DNA of 64,000 nucleotides, from the NCBI RefSeq assembly GCF_003260975.1, contig NZ_CP030041.1:967001-1031000 (forward strand). Reading direction: 5' to 3'. The notes under the pieces are model-generated. The model saw nothing but the letters and a program-made list of their open reading frames with translations, ran no database searches and was not told the origin of the DNA. Each line of letters opens with the position of its first letter. Positions within the stretch are counted from its first letter, which is position 1. Positions 18,467 through 28,850 of this stretch are shown piece by piece. This stretch comes from Echinicola strongylocentroti (lineage in GTDB: Bacteria > Bacteroidota > Bacteroidia > Cytophagales > Cyclobacteriaceae). Position numbers and translations under genes: made by a program.

Positions 18467-18940
18467 ATGAAAACATTATTGCTCCCATTCATGGTAATGA
18501 CAGGCCTATTCACTTCCCACCAGGCCGCTGGACAGGAAGAGATCGATTGGTTGACTTTTGAGCAATTGGAGGACTCACTGGAAATAGCGCCTAAGAAAGT
18601 GTTTATTGATTTCTACACCGACTGGTGCACGTACTGTAAAAAAATGGACAAAAAGGTCTTTACTGATCCTGAAGTGATTTCCACAATCAATAGTACTTAT
18701 TATGCAGTCAAAATGGATGCGGAAAGCAGAGATACTGTCCACTTTGATGGACAGGCCCTTATCAATAGACAAGCGACGGACAACCGCCCAGGAATCCATG
18801 AAATGGCTTTACTACTCGGAAGCAGGAACGGAAAATTCACGCCCCCTACCCTGATTTTGCTGGACGAAGATTTCAGGGTTATTGATCGTAGATTTGCATA
18901 TTTGTATAGTAAAGAATTGCTGAAATGGATAACACAATAA
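18467..18940 (+). CDS. Exported thioredoxin-fold protein
   Basis: A 157-aa protein with a signal peptide (residues 1-22, cleaved near AAGQ) and a thioredoxin-like domain of the DsbD-C-terminal/DUF255 type. FIDFYTDWCTYCKKMDKKVF has the redox pair C54-TY-C57. TPPTLILLDEDFRVIDR provides the cis-proline strand after an inserted loop. It probably acts as a periplasmic thiol reductant or oxidoreductase. It may support haem or cysteine maturation for the upstream metal/redox genes, but the intervening 1.1 kb of repeats make co-transcription unlikely. Confidence 0.8.
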   Translation: MKTLLLPFMVMTGLFTSHQAAGQEEIDWLTFEQLEDSLEIAPKKVFIDFYTDWCTYCKKMDKKVFTDPEVISTINSTYYAVKMDAESRDTVHFDGQALINRQATDNRPGIHEMALLLGSRNGKFTPPTLILLDEDFRVIDRRFAYLYSKELLKWITQ

Positions 18941-18974
18941 GCTCGGATCAAGGCGAACGCATTTAAACCCGAGT

Positions 18975-20270
18975 TCAATACCGGTCATGGATCAAATACA
19001 GCACCTTTTCCATTTCCTTTTTCAATTCATTGGAGCTGATCACATAGTTATTGTGCATAAAAGAGAAATAGAGCGTTTTACCGCTTTTGGTGAGCAGGTA
19101 GCCGCTGAGGCAGTGGACACCGCTGAGGGTTCCTGTTTTGGCATAGACATAAGGGTGCTCATCGTCGGACTTGTACCAAGAGCGGATCGTCCCGGACACA
19201 CCTCCTGAAGGGAAATAAGCAAAAATCTTTTCCTCTGGCACTTCAGCCTTAATCTTTTCAAGTAACTTGATGATGCTCCTTGGCGTAAATTTATTCTGCG
19301 CAGAAAGCCCCGATCCGTCCACCCACTGGGGCTCATCAGGAAGATCTGCCAAGTAATGCTCCTCCAAATACTTAATGGCACCCCGCACATTGAGCGAGTC
19401 AGCAAGCTCATCGGCCACGAGGACCATCAACTGCTCTGCTAGAAAGTTATCACTGATCTTCAGCATCTGCTTATACAACGAATCACTAGCCACCCCTTTG
19501 AGCTTTTGATGTGGCCTGTTTTTCACGTTATCATAATCGATCATCGTGATACTCCTTCCCAAGGTATCTTCCAGCATCTCCCGCGTCAGCTGAGAAGAAG
19601 TCACAAAAGGCTTGTCGGTTTCAAATGACAACTCCTCGCCCACCAAGTGGTACCGGAAGTCATTGATGTTCTTATCCCGTAAAATCGAATATTCCCGAGC
19701 TGGCAAGCTAAGGTCTTCTTTGATCTGAGGAGCAAAAAAACGGGGAGAGTACGTCAAACTTTCAGTTTGCACTTCCTTTTTGAACCGGACGATATTGCCA
19801 TAAATGGGCATAGAAGATCGCTCTGGGCCGTAATAATAGTTAAACCAATTCCATGACCATCCCGAAGCATAGGCCTGCACTTCGTCAAAATTGTCAGCCA
19901 TGAACAATTGCTTATCGCTGCTTTCCAGAAAGTTTAGCACCGATCGGTCTTCAAAATCCGGGTGCATCAGGGAAGGATCACCTGTCCCCCAAAAGATAAG
20001 GGAATCACCGCTCTCCACATAATCCAAGGCGTTTACCTGATCGCCAAGCACCTTATGGGCTGCATAATAAGTAAACATCTTGGTATTGGAAGCGGGGGTA
20101 AAATACTTGTCCTCATTCAGGGCATACAGCACCTTGTCCTTGGCTGGGTCCACCAGCATAAAACCGGTAAAACCTTGGTCAAAGACCTTAGAATCGCGCA
20201 CGGACTTTTTCACTTTCTGTACCGTACAGGCAGTAAATAAAACGAAAAGGGCTGGTAATATTTTTTTCAT
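18975..20270 (-). CDS. dacB: D-alanyl-D-alanine carboxypeptidase/endopeptidase (PBP4 family)
   Basis: A serine peptidase of family S13 that trims or cleaves peptidoglycan peptides in the periplasm. The length (431 aa) is slightly short for the family. The three penicillin-binding motifs are present: SxxK as ASNTKMFT near residue 61, SGLS in WVDGSGLSAQN near residue 318 (serine kept, SxN-like), and KTGTLSG near residue 378. The N-terminus has a lipobox (LFTAC, C15), so it is an anchored lipoprotein. The stop TGA (18975-18977) falls in a TIR-like sequence (GGTATTGAACTCGGGTTTAA) related to families B and C, so the end of the gene may have been remodelled by a repeat. Confidence 0.92.
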   Translation of the reverse strand: MKKILPALFVLFTACTVQKVKKSVRDSKVFDQGFTGFMLVDPAKDKVLYALNEDKYFTPASNTKMFTYYAAHKVLGDQVNALDYVESGDSLIFWGTGDPSLMHPDFEDRSVLNFLESSDKQLFMADNFDEVQAYASGWSWNWFNYYYGPERSSMPIYGNIVRFKKEVQTESLTYSPRFFAPQIKEDLSLPAREYSILRDKNINDFRYHLVGEELSFETDKPFVTSSQLTREMLEDTLGRSITMIDYDNVKNRPHQKLKGVASDSLYKQMLKISDNFLAEQLMVLVADELADSLNVRGAIKYLEEHYLADLPDEPQWVDGSGLSAQNKFTPRSIIKLLEKIKAEVPEEKIFAYFPSGGVSGTIRSWYKSDDEHPYVYAKTGTLSGVHCLSGYLLTKSGKTLYFSFMHNNYVISSNELKKEMEKVLYLIHDRY

Positions 20271-20311
20271 AAAGATGGTGGTTTCGTAATGATCATAAGT
20301 AGTAGCTCAAA

Positions 20312-20397
20312 AAAAAGAACCACAGATAAATGGGACAAACACAGGTGTATCGATTTTAAAATCATACTGTGTTTATCTATCATTATCTGTGGTTTGA
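20312..20397. repeat. Long imperfect hairpin between dacB and the SusCD pair
   Basis: ACCACAGATAAA and, later, TTATCTGTGGT form the outer stem; AACACAG and CTGTGTTT form an inner stem. The centre holds the palindrome GATTTTAAAATC. Related CTGTG-rich sequence occurs at 36755-36815. It may terminate the SusCD transcript, or it may be a REP-like element. Confidence 0.55.
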
Positions 20398-20411
20398 ATA
20401 TTTTTCAACAC

Positions 20412-21833
20412 TTACTCAACATCCCAGAATATACGATCTAGCAATGTTACTTCAGGAATGTTTTGACCATTTCTACTTACCTCACTGTCTGGATAGCGCA
20501 GTCTTCTGATGAATTGCCCGTTAAGATCTGGGTTAAGGTTTGCTGGTATAGTCATACCCTTATAGGCATAATCAAACCTTCTAGCATCATTCCAAGATTC
20601 AGGATGTAAGAACAAGGCCACCCATTTCTCTTTGAATATATCCTCCATGGTAAAGGCCGCCTCACCCATACTTACACTTGGGTCAGCCAAGTACGCTTCC
20701 ATTTCGTCTGAAGGCACTTCTAGCATCTCCATGTGTGAAGTAATGCCATCAATGTAAGCTTGATAAGCCCTTGCTTTATCAGCTTCAAACGCTGCTTCAG
20801 CTTCAATGAACTTTTGCTCAGCGTAGGTCCCAATTAAAACCGGTGATTGCTTTGAAGTATAAAATTGGTCTTCGATCAAAGTGGACCTTGCTCCTTGCTC
20901 AGGAGCATTTCCCCTTCCTACTCCATTGGCTGTACCCACAAATTCACCTTCATCAGTAGTACCTATCATAAGGCTAAGCCTCGGGTCTTCCATAGCGTAA
21001 GAGGTACCGTCCAACGCTTGAACAAATTGCTCGGAAATCCAGCCTCCTAAAAGTAGGTTATCATTGTCTATTGCCACTTGCGCCCAAGGGTTAAAATCCT
21101 GCTCAAAAAAGAATACCTGGGCGTTATCCTCATTGGAAGTAAACCCATTTTCGACGGCTGACAACACCTCTTGCGCACTGTATTCGGCCTGTCCTTTTTG
21201 ATGAATCATCAGACGGGCTTTTAGCATATTGCCAAATGCAGCCCACTTATCCAAATCCCCTTCAAAAATAAAATCATCTTCAGCAATAGTATAAATACTC
21301 TCTCCTTGCAGATTTTGTATTCCTTGATCTAGGTATTCCAAAGCTTGTTGATACAATACCATGTCATCATCATACACCGGTGTCAGCGTTTGGAATTCAA
21401 AACCTTCAGAGAAGGGAACATCACCAAAAATATCCACCGTCATACTCATGTTCAGTGCCATCATAATCTGAGCCACTCCCAGGTAGTTACTCGCACCGGA
21501 TTCTTCCGCCTTTCCGACCATCACATAAAGATCGGTCATCACATTGTACAAATTAAACCATGTCGTACTGTAATCCAATGGATCCATGGTGTCCGTTGAA
21601 CTTCCCGGATTGGCTGAGGCGAGGTATTGGACGTAATAGGACGTAAAACTCCCTAACCTGTATGTGTTCAATGCTGACTGATACGTTACATTGGTCATCA
21701 AGCCCGACAGTGGGGCATCTTGTGGGTTGTTGGGGTTTTCATTGACATCCAGATAGGAATCACATGAACTGGCAAACATGACCACAACAGCCCAAACGAT
21801 ATATTTATAGTTAAATCTCTTCATTGCTATCAT
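20412..21833 (-). CDS. SusD/RagB-family outer-membrane nutrient-binding lipoprotein
   Basis: Surface lipoprotein that captures substrate and caps its SusC partner. 473 aa; MKRFNYK at 21824 is an alternative start. The lipobox is FASSC, followed by DSYLDVNENPNNP, a hallmark of the SusD-like (SusD/RagB group 2) family. SusD helices with many aromatic residues follow (for example EKWVALFLHPESWNDARRFDY near the C-terminus, the signature of this subgroup). Its ATG lies 3 bp after the SusC stop, so translation is coupled. There are no glycan-degrading enzymes, sensors or sulfatases next to the pair, so the substrate may be a peptide or small oligomer rather than a polysaccharide (inference). Confidence 0.93.
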   Translation of the reverse strand: MIAMKRFNYKYIVWAVVVMFASSCDSYLDVNENPNNPQDAPLSGLMTNVTYQSALNTYRLGSFTSYYVQYLASANPGSSTDTMDPLDYSTTWFNLYNVMTDLYVMVGKAEESGASNYLGVAQIMMALNMSMTVDIFGDVPFSEGFEFQTLTPVYDDDMVLYQQALEYLDQGIQNLQGESIYTIAEDDFIFEGDLDKWAAFGNMLKARLMIHQKGQAEYSAQEVLSAVENGFTSNEDNAQVFFFEQDFNPWAQVAIDNDNLLLGGWISEQFVQALDGTSYAMEDPRLSLMIGTTDEGEFVGTANGVGRGNAPEQGARSTLIEDQFYTSKQSPVLIGTYAEQKFIEAEAAFEADKARAYQAYIDGITSHMEMLEVPSDEMEAYLADPSVSMGEAAFTMEDIFKEKWVALFLHPESWNDARRFDYAYKGMTIPANLNPDLNGQFIRRLRYPDSEVSRNGQNIPEVTLLDRIFWDVE

Positions 21834-21836
21834 TAA

Positions 21837-24800
21837 TTAAAGTCCTAGATTGAGTGTAAAGAAGAAGCTTTGTACACCTGGATATCCCAATCCAGTGAAA
21901 CCTACAGCATTTCCACCTGCACCAGCGGAGAATGACTCTGGGTCAAACCCGTCCCAAGGAGTAAACAAGATAATATTGTTTGCTGCCACTGAAGCCCTGA
22001 TGGATCGGAATGGTGTATTTTCTAACAACTTCGTGTCAAAGTCATATCCCAAAGTAATATTCCTTAATTTGATATAACTGGCATCATTCACAAAATTCTC
22101 ACTGATTCCGCGATAAGTATTTCTCCAATAACCTGCTCCATAGTCCACACCGTCGGGGCCAACACCCTGTCCGAGCCACACCTCTTTCGTGTTAGTGGAT
22201 CCATCTTCCAAAACACCGTCAAACACAATGGATTCATTACGAATTGCGGTGTAATCATTTTTACCAAATGCAGAAAGGAAGTTTTCAAACTGGTTATATT
22301 GTTTCAAATCTGCCCTAAAATCAATAAGGAAGCTCAAATCAAAGTTCTTATAAGAAAATTCATTTTTCAACCCGCTAAACCATTTTGGAACGGCATTTCC
22401 CAGGATAAGCTGTGTAGTATTTCTCAAAGGAAATCCATCCTCACCGATTATCATTGGCAAGCTGGACTGGGCATACTTACTTTCAGGGTCTCCACCATAG
22501 CGCTGATAACTTGTACCATATAAATTACCATAAGCGTCACCTTCTATGAGTTTCATGGTCACTGTACTCCCTGCGTAGCCAGACTGACTACCTACGATGA
22601 TCTCATCGATCCCCTCTCTGATTCCCACTACTTCATTTTTATTCTTTGTCATGTTTCCAGTCACCGTCCACTTAAAGTCGCTGGTTTCGATGATTTCTGC
22701 CCCCACTACCAATTCGATACCACTATTCTCTATTTCTCCGGCATTGGTGATATAGCTACTGAATCCTGTGCCATCTGAAATAGGAACAGGAATGATCATG
22801 TCCTTTGAATTGGACTTGAAATAAGTCACATCCAAATCAACCCTACCCTCAAAAAATGACAACTGGGTGCCAAATTCCAAAGAGGTAGTCAACTCAGGCC
22901 TAAGACCGGGATCACCAAAAGTACTGTTTCGACTAAATCCCACCTGTCCATTAAGAGGGAATACATCTGGAGCCACAAAAGTTGCTCCTAGGATATGGGG
23001 TTTGGTGTCTTTACCCACCTGCGCCCAAGAGGCTCGGATTTTACCAAATGTAAACCATGAAGGCATCGTCATATTCTCACTGAATACATAACTCACATTT
23101 ACAGAAGGATAGAAAAAGGAATTGTTGTCCTTTGGAAGTGTAGAAGAAATGTCATTTCTACCGGTTAGATTAAAGAACAAGTAGTTTTTGTAATCCACTG
23201 TCAAATCTCCATAAAAGCCCACCAAACGCTTAATCTCACTATCTTGGTCTGTAAAAACCTGAGAAGTATAGTTAAGGTGATAAAAATCAGGAATCACAAA
23301 ATCTGACCCGGTCGATACCACTCGATCAAACCTTCTTTCGAAAATATCATTACCCAATCTTAATGTAGTATTCCAATCTTCGGAGAACTGTTTTTGAAGG
23401 GTAATATAGAAGTTAGATGTCAAATCCCGCGCATTGATCCTGGTTTCCTCGATAAATCCCGTAGAGCTCAATGCGACTTCACCATCTATCCCTTTGGGAC
23501 CAGGAGTAATTTCTGTCCTGCTGTCACTCGACACATCAGTCCCTAATCGGTAAGATAAAGTCAACCAGTCAGTGGGCCTATAATTAAGGTTAATGTTACC
23601 AATGATCCTATTGACATTATCTTCATAAGTAGCAAAACGTGCATCATAAATAGGATTGGTATTGCTATAAGTATTCATGGTACCATCAGGATTAATATAA
23701 TCCCGGACATCCTGGGTTTCTGCCCAGTACATCATTCGCTCCATAAACCTATCATGGGGCACCCGATTACCTCCGGAATTAGAGAAATTCATGGATCCAC
23801 TGAAATCAAACTTTTCACTGGCCTTTACCGTACCGGAAAGTTTGGCAGTAGTTCTGCTCCAATCACTAAAAGGAATAATACCCTGCTGATCCAATCTACC
23901 AAAGGAGCCGTAGAAAGTGGCATTTTCACTACCGCCAGAAAAGCTGATGTTATTATCAATATTCAAGCCGGTATCAAACGCCCTGTTCCAATTGTCCTGA
24001 TACTTGTGTCCCGGCACTGTTTCCGCCACTTCTGCAATCGGCGCACCCCAAGCTGGCCAAAAACTGGAAGGGTCATACTCTCCACTAAACCCTTGACCAA
24101 ATTGATCTTGAAGGTTGGGCATTTTTACCAGCTTATCCATTCCAATGGAGCTATTGATATTGATACGTGTCTCTCCTGCCTTGCCTTTTTTGGTACGGAT
24201 GATCACTGCACCATTTGCTGCTCGGACACCGTACAAGGCAGTAGCCGCTGCTCCTTTCAGTACAGACATGGATTCGATATCATTGGGATTGATATCAGCC
24301 GCCCTGTTTGACATGCCTCGAGGAGTGTTGCCAGAGCCTGATTCAATGGTTGAATTGTTAATCGGCACACCGTCTACCACAAAAAGTGGCTGGTTATTGG
24401 CATTGGGGTCAAGAGAGTTGATCCCTCTAATGACGATCCGGGCACTTTGACCTGGAGCACCACCAGAATTAGTGATCTGCACACCTGCCACTTGGCCTTG
24501 GAGTGCATTGACCAAGTTAGGTTGCTTCGTCTTAGTAATTTCTTCGGATCCCACTACTTGAGCGGCATAACCAAGGCTTTTTTCACTCTGATCAATATCA
24601 AATGCGGTAACAACAAACTCACCCATCTCCGACACATCCTCTTCCATTACCACACCAATCGTCGTTCGGTTTTCGATGGCGATGGTCTGGGTAATATAGC
24701 CTAGGTAGGAAAACACCAAGGTTCCTTGCCCATTTGCTGCATCAATGGAATAATTCCCGTCCAAGTCCGTCACGGTACCCGTATTGGTTCCCTGTAACAA

Positions 24801-24938
24801 CACACTCACCCCTGGAAGTGGCTCCCCATCTTCCGCGGTCGTCACCGTTCCGGTGATCGTCATTTCTTGCCCATAGACTTGACCTACCAGCAAAAAGACG
24901 AAAACCAAGAAGGTTAATTTCGTAAAGGTTTTCTTCAT
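21837..24938 (-). CDS. SusC/RagA-family TonB-linked outer-membrane transporter
   Basis: A 1033-aa TonB-dependent importer that forms the barrel for the downstream SusD lipoprotein. A signal peptide (residues 1-23, cleaved after YGQ) is followed by a carboxypeptidase-like domain (ITGTVTTAEDGEPLPGVSV; GNYSIDA), then the plug with IVIRGINSLDPNANNQPLFVVDGVPI, ADINPNDIESMSVLKGAAATALYG and the barrel ending FFFTLNLGL. The RGINSL/VDGVPI pair is diagnostic of the SusC group. It is the first gene of a two-gene operon; an AT-rich leader of about 280 bp precedes it. Confidence 0.95.
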   Translation of the reverse strand: MKKTFTKLTFLVFVFLLVGQVYGQEMTITGTVTTAEDGEPLPGVSVLLQGTNTGTVTDLDGNYSIDAANGQGTLVFSYLGYITQTIAIENRTTIGVVMEEDVSEMGEFVVTAFDIDQSEKSLGYAAQVVGSEEITKTKQPNLVNALQGQVAGVQITNSGGAPGQSARIVIRGINSLDPNANNQPLFVVDGVPINNSTIESGSGNTPRGMSNRAADINPNDIESMSVLKGAAATALYGVRAANGAVIIRTKKGKAGETRININSSIGMDKLVKMPNLQDQFGQGFSGEYDPSSFWPAWGAPIAEVAETVPGHKYQDNWNRAFDTGLNIDNNISFSGGSENATFYGSFGRLDQQGIIPFSDWSRTTAKLSGTVKASEKFDFSGSMNFSNSGGNRVPHDRFMERMMYWAETQDVRDYINPDGTMNTYSNTNPIYDARFATYEDNVNRIIGNINLNYRPTDWLTLSYRLGTDVSSDSRTEITPGPKGIDGEVALSSTGFIEETRINARDLTSNFYITLQKQFSEDWNTTLRLGNDIFERRFDRVVSTGSDFVIPDFYHLNYTSQVFTDQDSEIKRLVGFYGDLTVDYKNYLFFNLTGRNDISSTLPKDNNSFFYPSVNVSYVFSENMTMPSWFTFGKIRASWAQVGKDTKPHILGATFVAPDVFPLNGQVGFSRNSTFGDPGLRPELTTSLEFGTQLSFFEGRVDLDVTYFKSNSKDMIIPVPISDGTGFSSYITNAGEIENSGIELVVGAEIIETSDFKWTVTGNMTKNKNEVVGIREGIDEIIVGSQSGYAGSTVTMKLIEGDAYGNLYGTSYQRYGGDPESKYAQSSLPMIIGEDGFPLRNTTQLILGNAVPKWFSGLKNEFSYKNFDLSFLIDFRADLKQYNQFENFLSAFGKNDYTAIRNESIVFDGVLEDGSTNTKEVWLGQGVGPDGVDYGAGYWRNTYRGISENFVNDASYIKLRNITLGYDFDTKLLENTPFRSIRASVAANNIILFTPWDGFDPESFSAGAGGNAVGFTGLGYPGVQSFFFTLNLGL

Positions 24939-25219
24939 TTGTAATTAATTTATGGGTAAATATTTTTTAAACGATATTATATTTTATTATAAAAAAGAAA
25001 TAAATTCATTTGTTTCGAATAAACCTATTTCCTAAAAACATACAAAATATAATATGTCAATTTTGTAAATTATTTGTTAATAAACAAACCGATAAAGTAA
25101 AAATTGAATAATGTGTAATTTTATGTCATTACCATAAAAATGGGTATAAAAAAAAGCCCCGATGCATCATCGAGGCCTTAATTCATTTCTTTTCAGTTGC
25201 TTAACACACCTCTTCTCTC
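24939..25219. other. SusC leader and hppA 3' region
   Basis: A 281-bp, very AT-rich stretch that must carry the susC-like promoter on the minus strand. No exact TAnnTTTG was found. The only clear structure is the hppA terminator at 25149-25176. Confidence 0.4.
25149..25176 (-). terminator. Terminator of hppA
   Basis: On the minus strand, GCCTCGATG-atg-CATCGGGGC (one mismatch) is followed by a run of eight T. It lies 44 bp past the hppA stop. Confidence 0.8.
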
Positions 25220-27454
25220 TTATCGCTTCCCCTCTTCTTTCGCCTCCACCTCCTGCTGAAGCAACACCAATTCTTCTTGCACACTTTCTATGTTGATTTC
25301 TTTGTGGTCTTCATTGTTTCCGCCCATGCCGTGTGACGGAACTTCAGCTATATGAGGAGCAATAATCAAGGAGACAATGGAAGTCAATTTGATCAAAATA
25401 TTCATGGAAGGTCCAGAAGTATCCTTAAAGGGATCCCCTACGGTATCTCCTGTCACAGATGCTTTATGTGCCTCAGAGCCCTTATATTCCATTTTGCCAT
25501 CGATCTCCACTCCTTTTTCAAATGACTTCTTGGCATTGTCCCAGGCTCCTCCGGCATTGTTCTGAAAAATCCCCATCAGCACTCCGGAGACGGTGATCCC
25601 TGCCAAAACTCCGCCCAAAACCTCTGGACCAAAACTGAAGCCCACAATGATAGGCACCACCAATGCGATGGCTCCCGGTGCGATCATCTCACGGATGGAA
25701 GCCCTTGTGGAGATTTCCACGCATTTGTCATACTCAGGCTTGGACTTGTATTCCATAATACCGGGAATCTCCTTGAATTGCCTTCTTACCTCATTGACCA
25801 TGTCCATGGCCGCTCGGCCCACTGCTGCTATCGCCAGGGATGAAAAGATAAACGGTATCATCGCCCCGACAAACAAGCCCGCCAAAACATCTGCCTTATA
25901 GATGTCAATGGAGTCTATGCCTGCAATCCCCACATAAGCTGCAAACAAGGCCAATGCCGTTAGCGCCGCAGATGCTATCGCAAATCCCTTTCCAGTGGCC
26001 GCCGTGGTATTCCCTACGGCATCCAAGATATCAGTCCGCTCTCTCACTTCCTTGTCACAGCCAGACATTTCTGCTATTCCACCGGCATTGTCTGCTATAG
26101 GACCGAAGGCATCGATGGCCAACTGCATTGCGGTCGTGGCCATCATCCCTGCCGCCGCTATGGCCACGCCATACAGTCCAGCACTCAAAAAGGATCCATA
26201 AATACCTGCTGCCAACACCAAGATCGGCATTACCGTAGACTCCATTCCCATGGAGAGGCCTCCAATGATATTGGTGGCATGCCCAGTAGAAGATTGCTTG
26301 ATGATATTATTTACCGGCCTTTTACCCATGGCTGTATAATATTCGGTAATGATACTCATCAGCGCCCCTACCACCAAACCGATCAACACAGCTCCAAAAA
26401 CGCCCATTTTGGTAAACACGGGTGAGTTGTCCCTTATCATGACCAAATCACCCTCGGGCAACATGAAATCAATCACAAAATAAGACGCCGCCACAGTAAG
26501 TAAAATGGATATCCAGTTTCCTTTGTTCAAGGCCGCCTGAACGCTGTCGGTTTCTTTGGAGATTTTTACAAAAAAAGTACCGATAATAGAAAAAACCACG
26601 CCCAATCCAGCAATGACCAAGGGCAGCAATACTGGTTCGATCCCACCCATCTGATCATTGGAAACAATCTCTCTTCCCAAGACCATAGAAGCGAGAATAG
26701 TAGCCACATAAGAACCGAATAGATCTGCTCCCATGCCGGCAACATCGCCCACATTGTCACCTACGTTATCGGCGATCGTTGCGGGATTACGTACGTCGTC
26801 TTCCGGGATGCCTGCTTCTACCTTTCCCACTAAATCAGCCCCTACATCAGCGGCCTTGGTGTAAATCCCACCTCCCACTCGCGCAAACAACGCAATGGAC
26901 TCTGCCCCCAATGAAAAACCAGCCAATACTTCCAAGGCACGTTCCATATCCAATCCATTGACGTCACCGCCAGCGGATACCACGTAGAGATGGTAAAAAA
27001 CAATAAATAGGGATCCCATTCCCAACACCGCCAATCCTGCTACTCCCAAACCCATCACGGTACCTCCTGTAAAAGATACTTTCAGCGCCTTGGCCAAACC
27101 TGATTTAGCCGCCTGTGTGGTGCGGACATTGGCCTTGGTGGCGATATTCATCCCGATATATCCGGCAAAGGCTGATAAAAAAGCTCCCAAAACGAATGAA
27201 GCTGCAATCACGGGGCTGGAATTTTCTACCAGTGTCCCCGACCAAGCCAAAATAATCCCTGCAATGACCACAAAATAAAAAAGTACTTTCCATTCTGCCT
27301 TTAAAAATGACATGGCGCCGCGGGCAATATAGCCTGCCAATTCCACCATCTTTTCGTCGCCTGTGGGTTGTTTATTTACCCAAGCGGACTTTACGGCCAT
27401 CACAATAAGCCCCAATATCCCCAAGAAGGGGACCACGTAAATCATCTTTTCCAT
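25220..27454 (-). CDS. hppA: Membrane-bound ion-pumping pyrophosphatase, K+-dependent type
   Basis: A membrane protein of 744 aa and about 16 helices that couples PPi hydrolysis to H+ or Na+ transport. The substrate-site motif [19 protein letters not shown] (residues 219-237) and [20 protein letters not shown] are intact. [10 protein letters not shown] carries alanine where K+-independent enzymes have lysine, so K+ dependence is expected. The membrane glutamate normally in DLFESY is glycine here (DLFGSYV, G247), while E185 in [11 protein letters not shown] replaces the usual serine. I recall this arrangement from the Flavobacterium-type H+-pumping subgroup. The C-terminus has an extra charged tail ([10 protein letters not shown]). 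Confidence 0.97.
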   Translation of the reverse strand: MEKMIYVVPFLGILGLIVMAVKSAWVNKQPTGDEKMVELAGYIARGAMSFLKAEWKVLFYFVVIAGIILAWSGTLVENSSPVIAASFVLGAFLSAFAGYIGMNIATKANVRTTQAAKSGLAKALKVSFTGGTVMGLGVAGLAVLGMGSLFIVFYHLYVVSAGGDVNGLDMERALEVLAGFSLGAESIALFARVGGGIYTKAADVGADLVGKVEAGIPEDDVRNPATIADNVGDNVGDVAGMGADLFGSYVATILASMVLGREIVSNDQMGGIEPVLLPLVIAGLGVVFSIIGTFFVKISKETDSVQAALNKGNWISILLTVAASYFVIDFMLPEGDLVMIRDNSPVFTKMGVFGAVLIGLVVGALMSIITEYYTAMGKRPVNNIIKQSSTGHATNIIGGLSMGMESTVMPILVLAAGIYGSFLSAGLYGVAIAAAGMMATTAMQLAIDAFGPIADNAGGIAEMSGCDKEVRERTDILDAVGNTTAATGKGFAIASAALTALALFAAYVGIAGIDSIDIYKADVLAGLFVGAMIPFIFSSLAIAAVGRAAMDMVNEVRRQFKEIPGIMEYKSKPEYDKCVEISTRASIREMIAPGAIALVVPIIVGFSFGPEVLGGVLAGITVSGVLMGIFQNNAGGAWDNAKKSFEKGVEIDGKMEYKGSEAHKASVTGDTVGDPFKDTSGPSMNILIKLTSIVSLIIAPHIAEVPSHGMGGNNEDHKEINIESVQEELVLLQQEVEAKEEGKR

Positions 27455-27494
27455 AGTATGTATTAGCGGTTTTTTTAAATGTTATATACCTAAA

Positions 27495-27525
27495 CAAATA
27501 TATTACTATTCAACTACGAAACAAC
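27495..27525 (-). promoter_or_regulatory. hppA promoter
   Basis: On the minus strand, GTTG, 19 bp, then TATATTTG: a 3/4 match to the -33 element and an exact match to the -7 element TAnnTTTG of Bacteroidota sigma-ABfr promoters, with canonical spacing. The predicted start lies about 35 bp before the ATG. The rest of 27455-27775 is AT-rich with no other feature. Confidence 0.6.
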
Positions 27526-27775
27526 CAGTACATTAATTATGAAAAGAACCCATATGACAATACAAATTTTGAATTGACAGTAAATATGTAAAATATTAAC
27601 AATTAAACAATTCAGCTTGTTTTAAATTACTAAAACCCAAACCGATGATATGTTTTATTAAAAATCAGGAGAACGGGGTGATTTTTCCCTTTTTATAAGT
27701 TGATTTTGGTCATTGCTACTGTTTTTTTCCTATTCCCAACCATTATATTTACCAAAAGTACCATAACAGATCACT

Positions 27776-28765
27776 ATGAAAGCAATCGTAATCTCTGAAC
27801 CCGGAGGACCCGAGGTCTTACAAATCCAAGAACGCAATATCCCCAAACCTGCCGCACACGAAGTCCTGATCAAAGTGGCTGCTGCTGGCATCAACCGCCC
27901 CGATGTGGCACAACGGAAAGGCCACTACCCTGCTCCGGCTGATGCTCCAGCTGATATTCCGGGATTGGAAGTTTCGGGAACCATCTCTGCCAAAGGCAAA
28001 GACGTGAAAACTTGGGAGCTCGGCGATGAAGTCTGTGCATTGGTGGCTGGAGGTGGCTATGCGGAATTTGTCACCGCCCCCGCGGTCCAGTGCCTGCCCG
28101 TGCCTGAAGGTGTTTCGCTCTTGGAAGCGGCTGCCCTGCCGGAAACGTTCTTTACCGTTTGGAACAATATTTTTGACATTGGCCAGTTTGAAGAAGATAT
28201 GACCGTGCTGGTACACGGAGGCAGCAGTGGCATTGGCGTGACGGCCATACAGCTAGTCCGTGCGCTTGGCGGCAAGGTCATCGTTACGGCTGGATCCAAG
28301 GAGAAATGTGAATACTGCACTGACTTGGGCGCCAATTTGGCCATTAACTATAAGGAAGAAGACTTTGAAGAGGCGATCAAGTCCAATCCGGCATTTAAAA
28401 AGGTAAACATCATTCTGGACATGGTCGGTGGAGACTATACCGCAAAGAACATCCGCCTGCTCAAACCTCAAGGGAAGCTCATCATGATCAACGCCATGAA
28501 GGATAGAATGGGTGAAGTGGATTTGCTAAGGATCATGGCCAACCGCCTTACGCTAACCGGATCGACCCTTCGTCCGCAGTCTATCGGATACAAAGGAAAT
28601 ATCGCCAAAAACCTCCAAGCGCATGCCTGGCCGTTCTTCCCGGAAAAGATCAAACCTATTATCCATAGAATCTTCCCCTTGGAAGAAGCACCCCAAGCAC
28701 ACCAGCTCATGGAAACCTCTGCACATATCGGCAAAATCCTACTCCAAATCCCTACAAAAGCATAA
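27776..28765 (+). CDS. NAD(P)H:quinone oxidoreductase, zinc-independent MDR family (PIG3-like)
   Basis: A cytoplasmic medium-chain reductase of 329 aa, the family's usual length. The N-terminal GroES-like fold has AGINRPDVAQRKGHYP and DIPGLEVSGTI, lacking the catalytic zinc cysteines of alcohol dehydrogenases. The cofactor site VLVHGGSSGIGVTAIQLVRALG (about residues 143-164) is the AxxGxxG-type motif of quinone oxidoreductases, and the protein ends in GKILLQI. PIG3/TP53I3-like enzymes reduce quinones with NADPH. Monocistronic. The exact electron acceptor is not deducible. Confidence 0.92.
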   Translation: MKAIVISEPGGPEVLQIQERNIPKPAAHEVLIKVAAAGINRPDVAQRKGHYPAPADAPADIPGLEVSGTISAKGKDVKTWELGDEVCALVAGGGYAEFVTAPAVQCLPVPEGVSLLEAAALPETFFTVWNNIFDIGQFEEDMTVLVHGGSSGIGVTAIQLVRALGGKVIVTAGSKEKCEYCTDLGANLAINYKEEDFEEAIKSNPAFKKVNIILDMVGGDYTAKNIRLLKPQGKLIMINAMKDRMGEVDLLRIMANRLTLTGSTLRPQSIGYKGNIAKNLQAHAWPFFPEKIKPIIHRIFPLEEAPQAHQLMETSAHIGKILLQIPTKA

Positions 28766-28850
28766 TGGATTGGGGAATTAGGGAATTGGAAAATTTGAAG
28801 ATTGAAAAGTTGAAAGGTTCTAAGGTTGTAACGTTGTAAGGTTGCTTATG

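Noticed and set aside
20412..24938. Polysaccharide utilisation locus
   Set aside because: The SusCD pair has no adjacent glycoside hydrolase, sulfatase or regulator. The GH31 gene is 35 kb away in an unrelated context.
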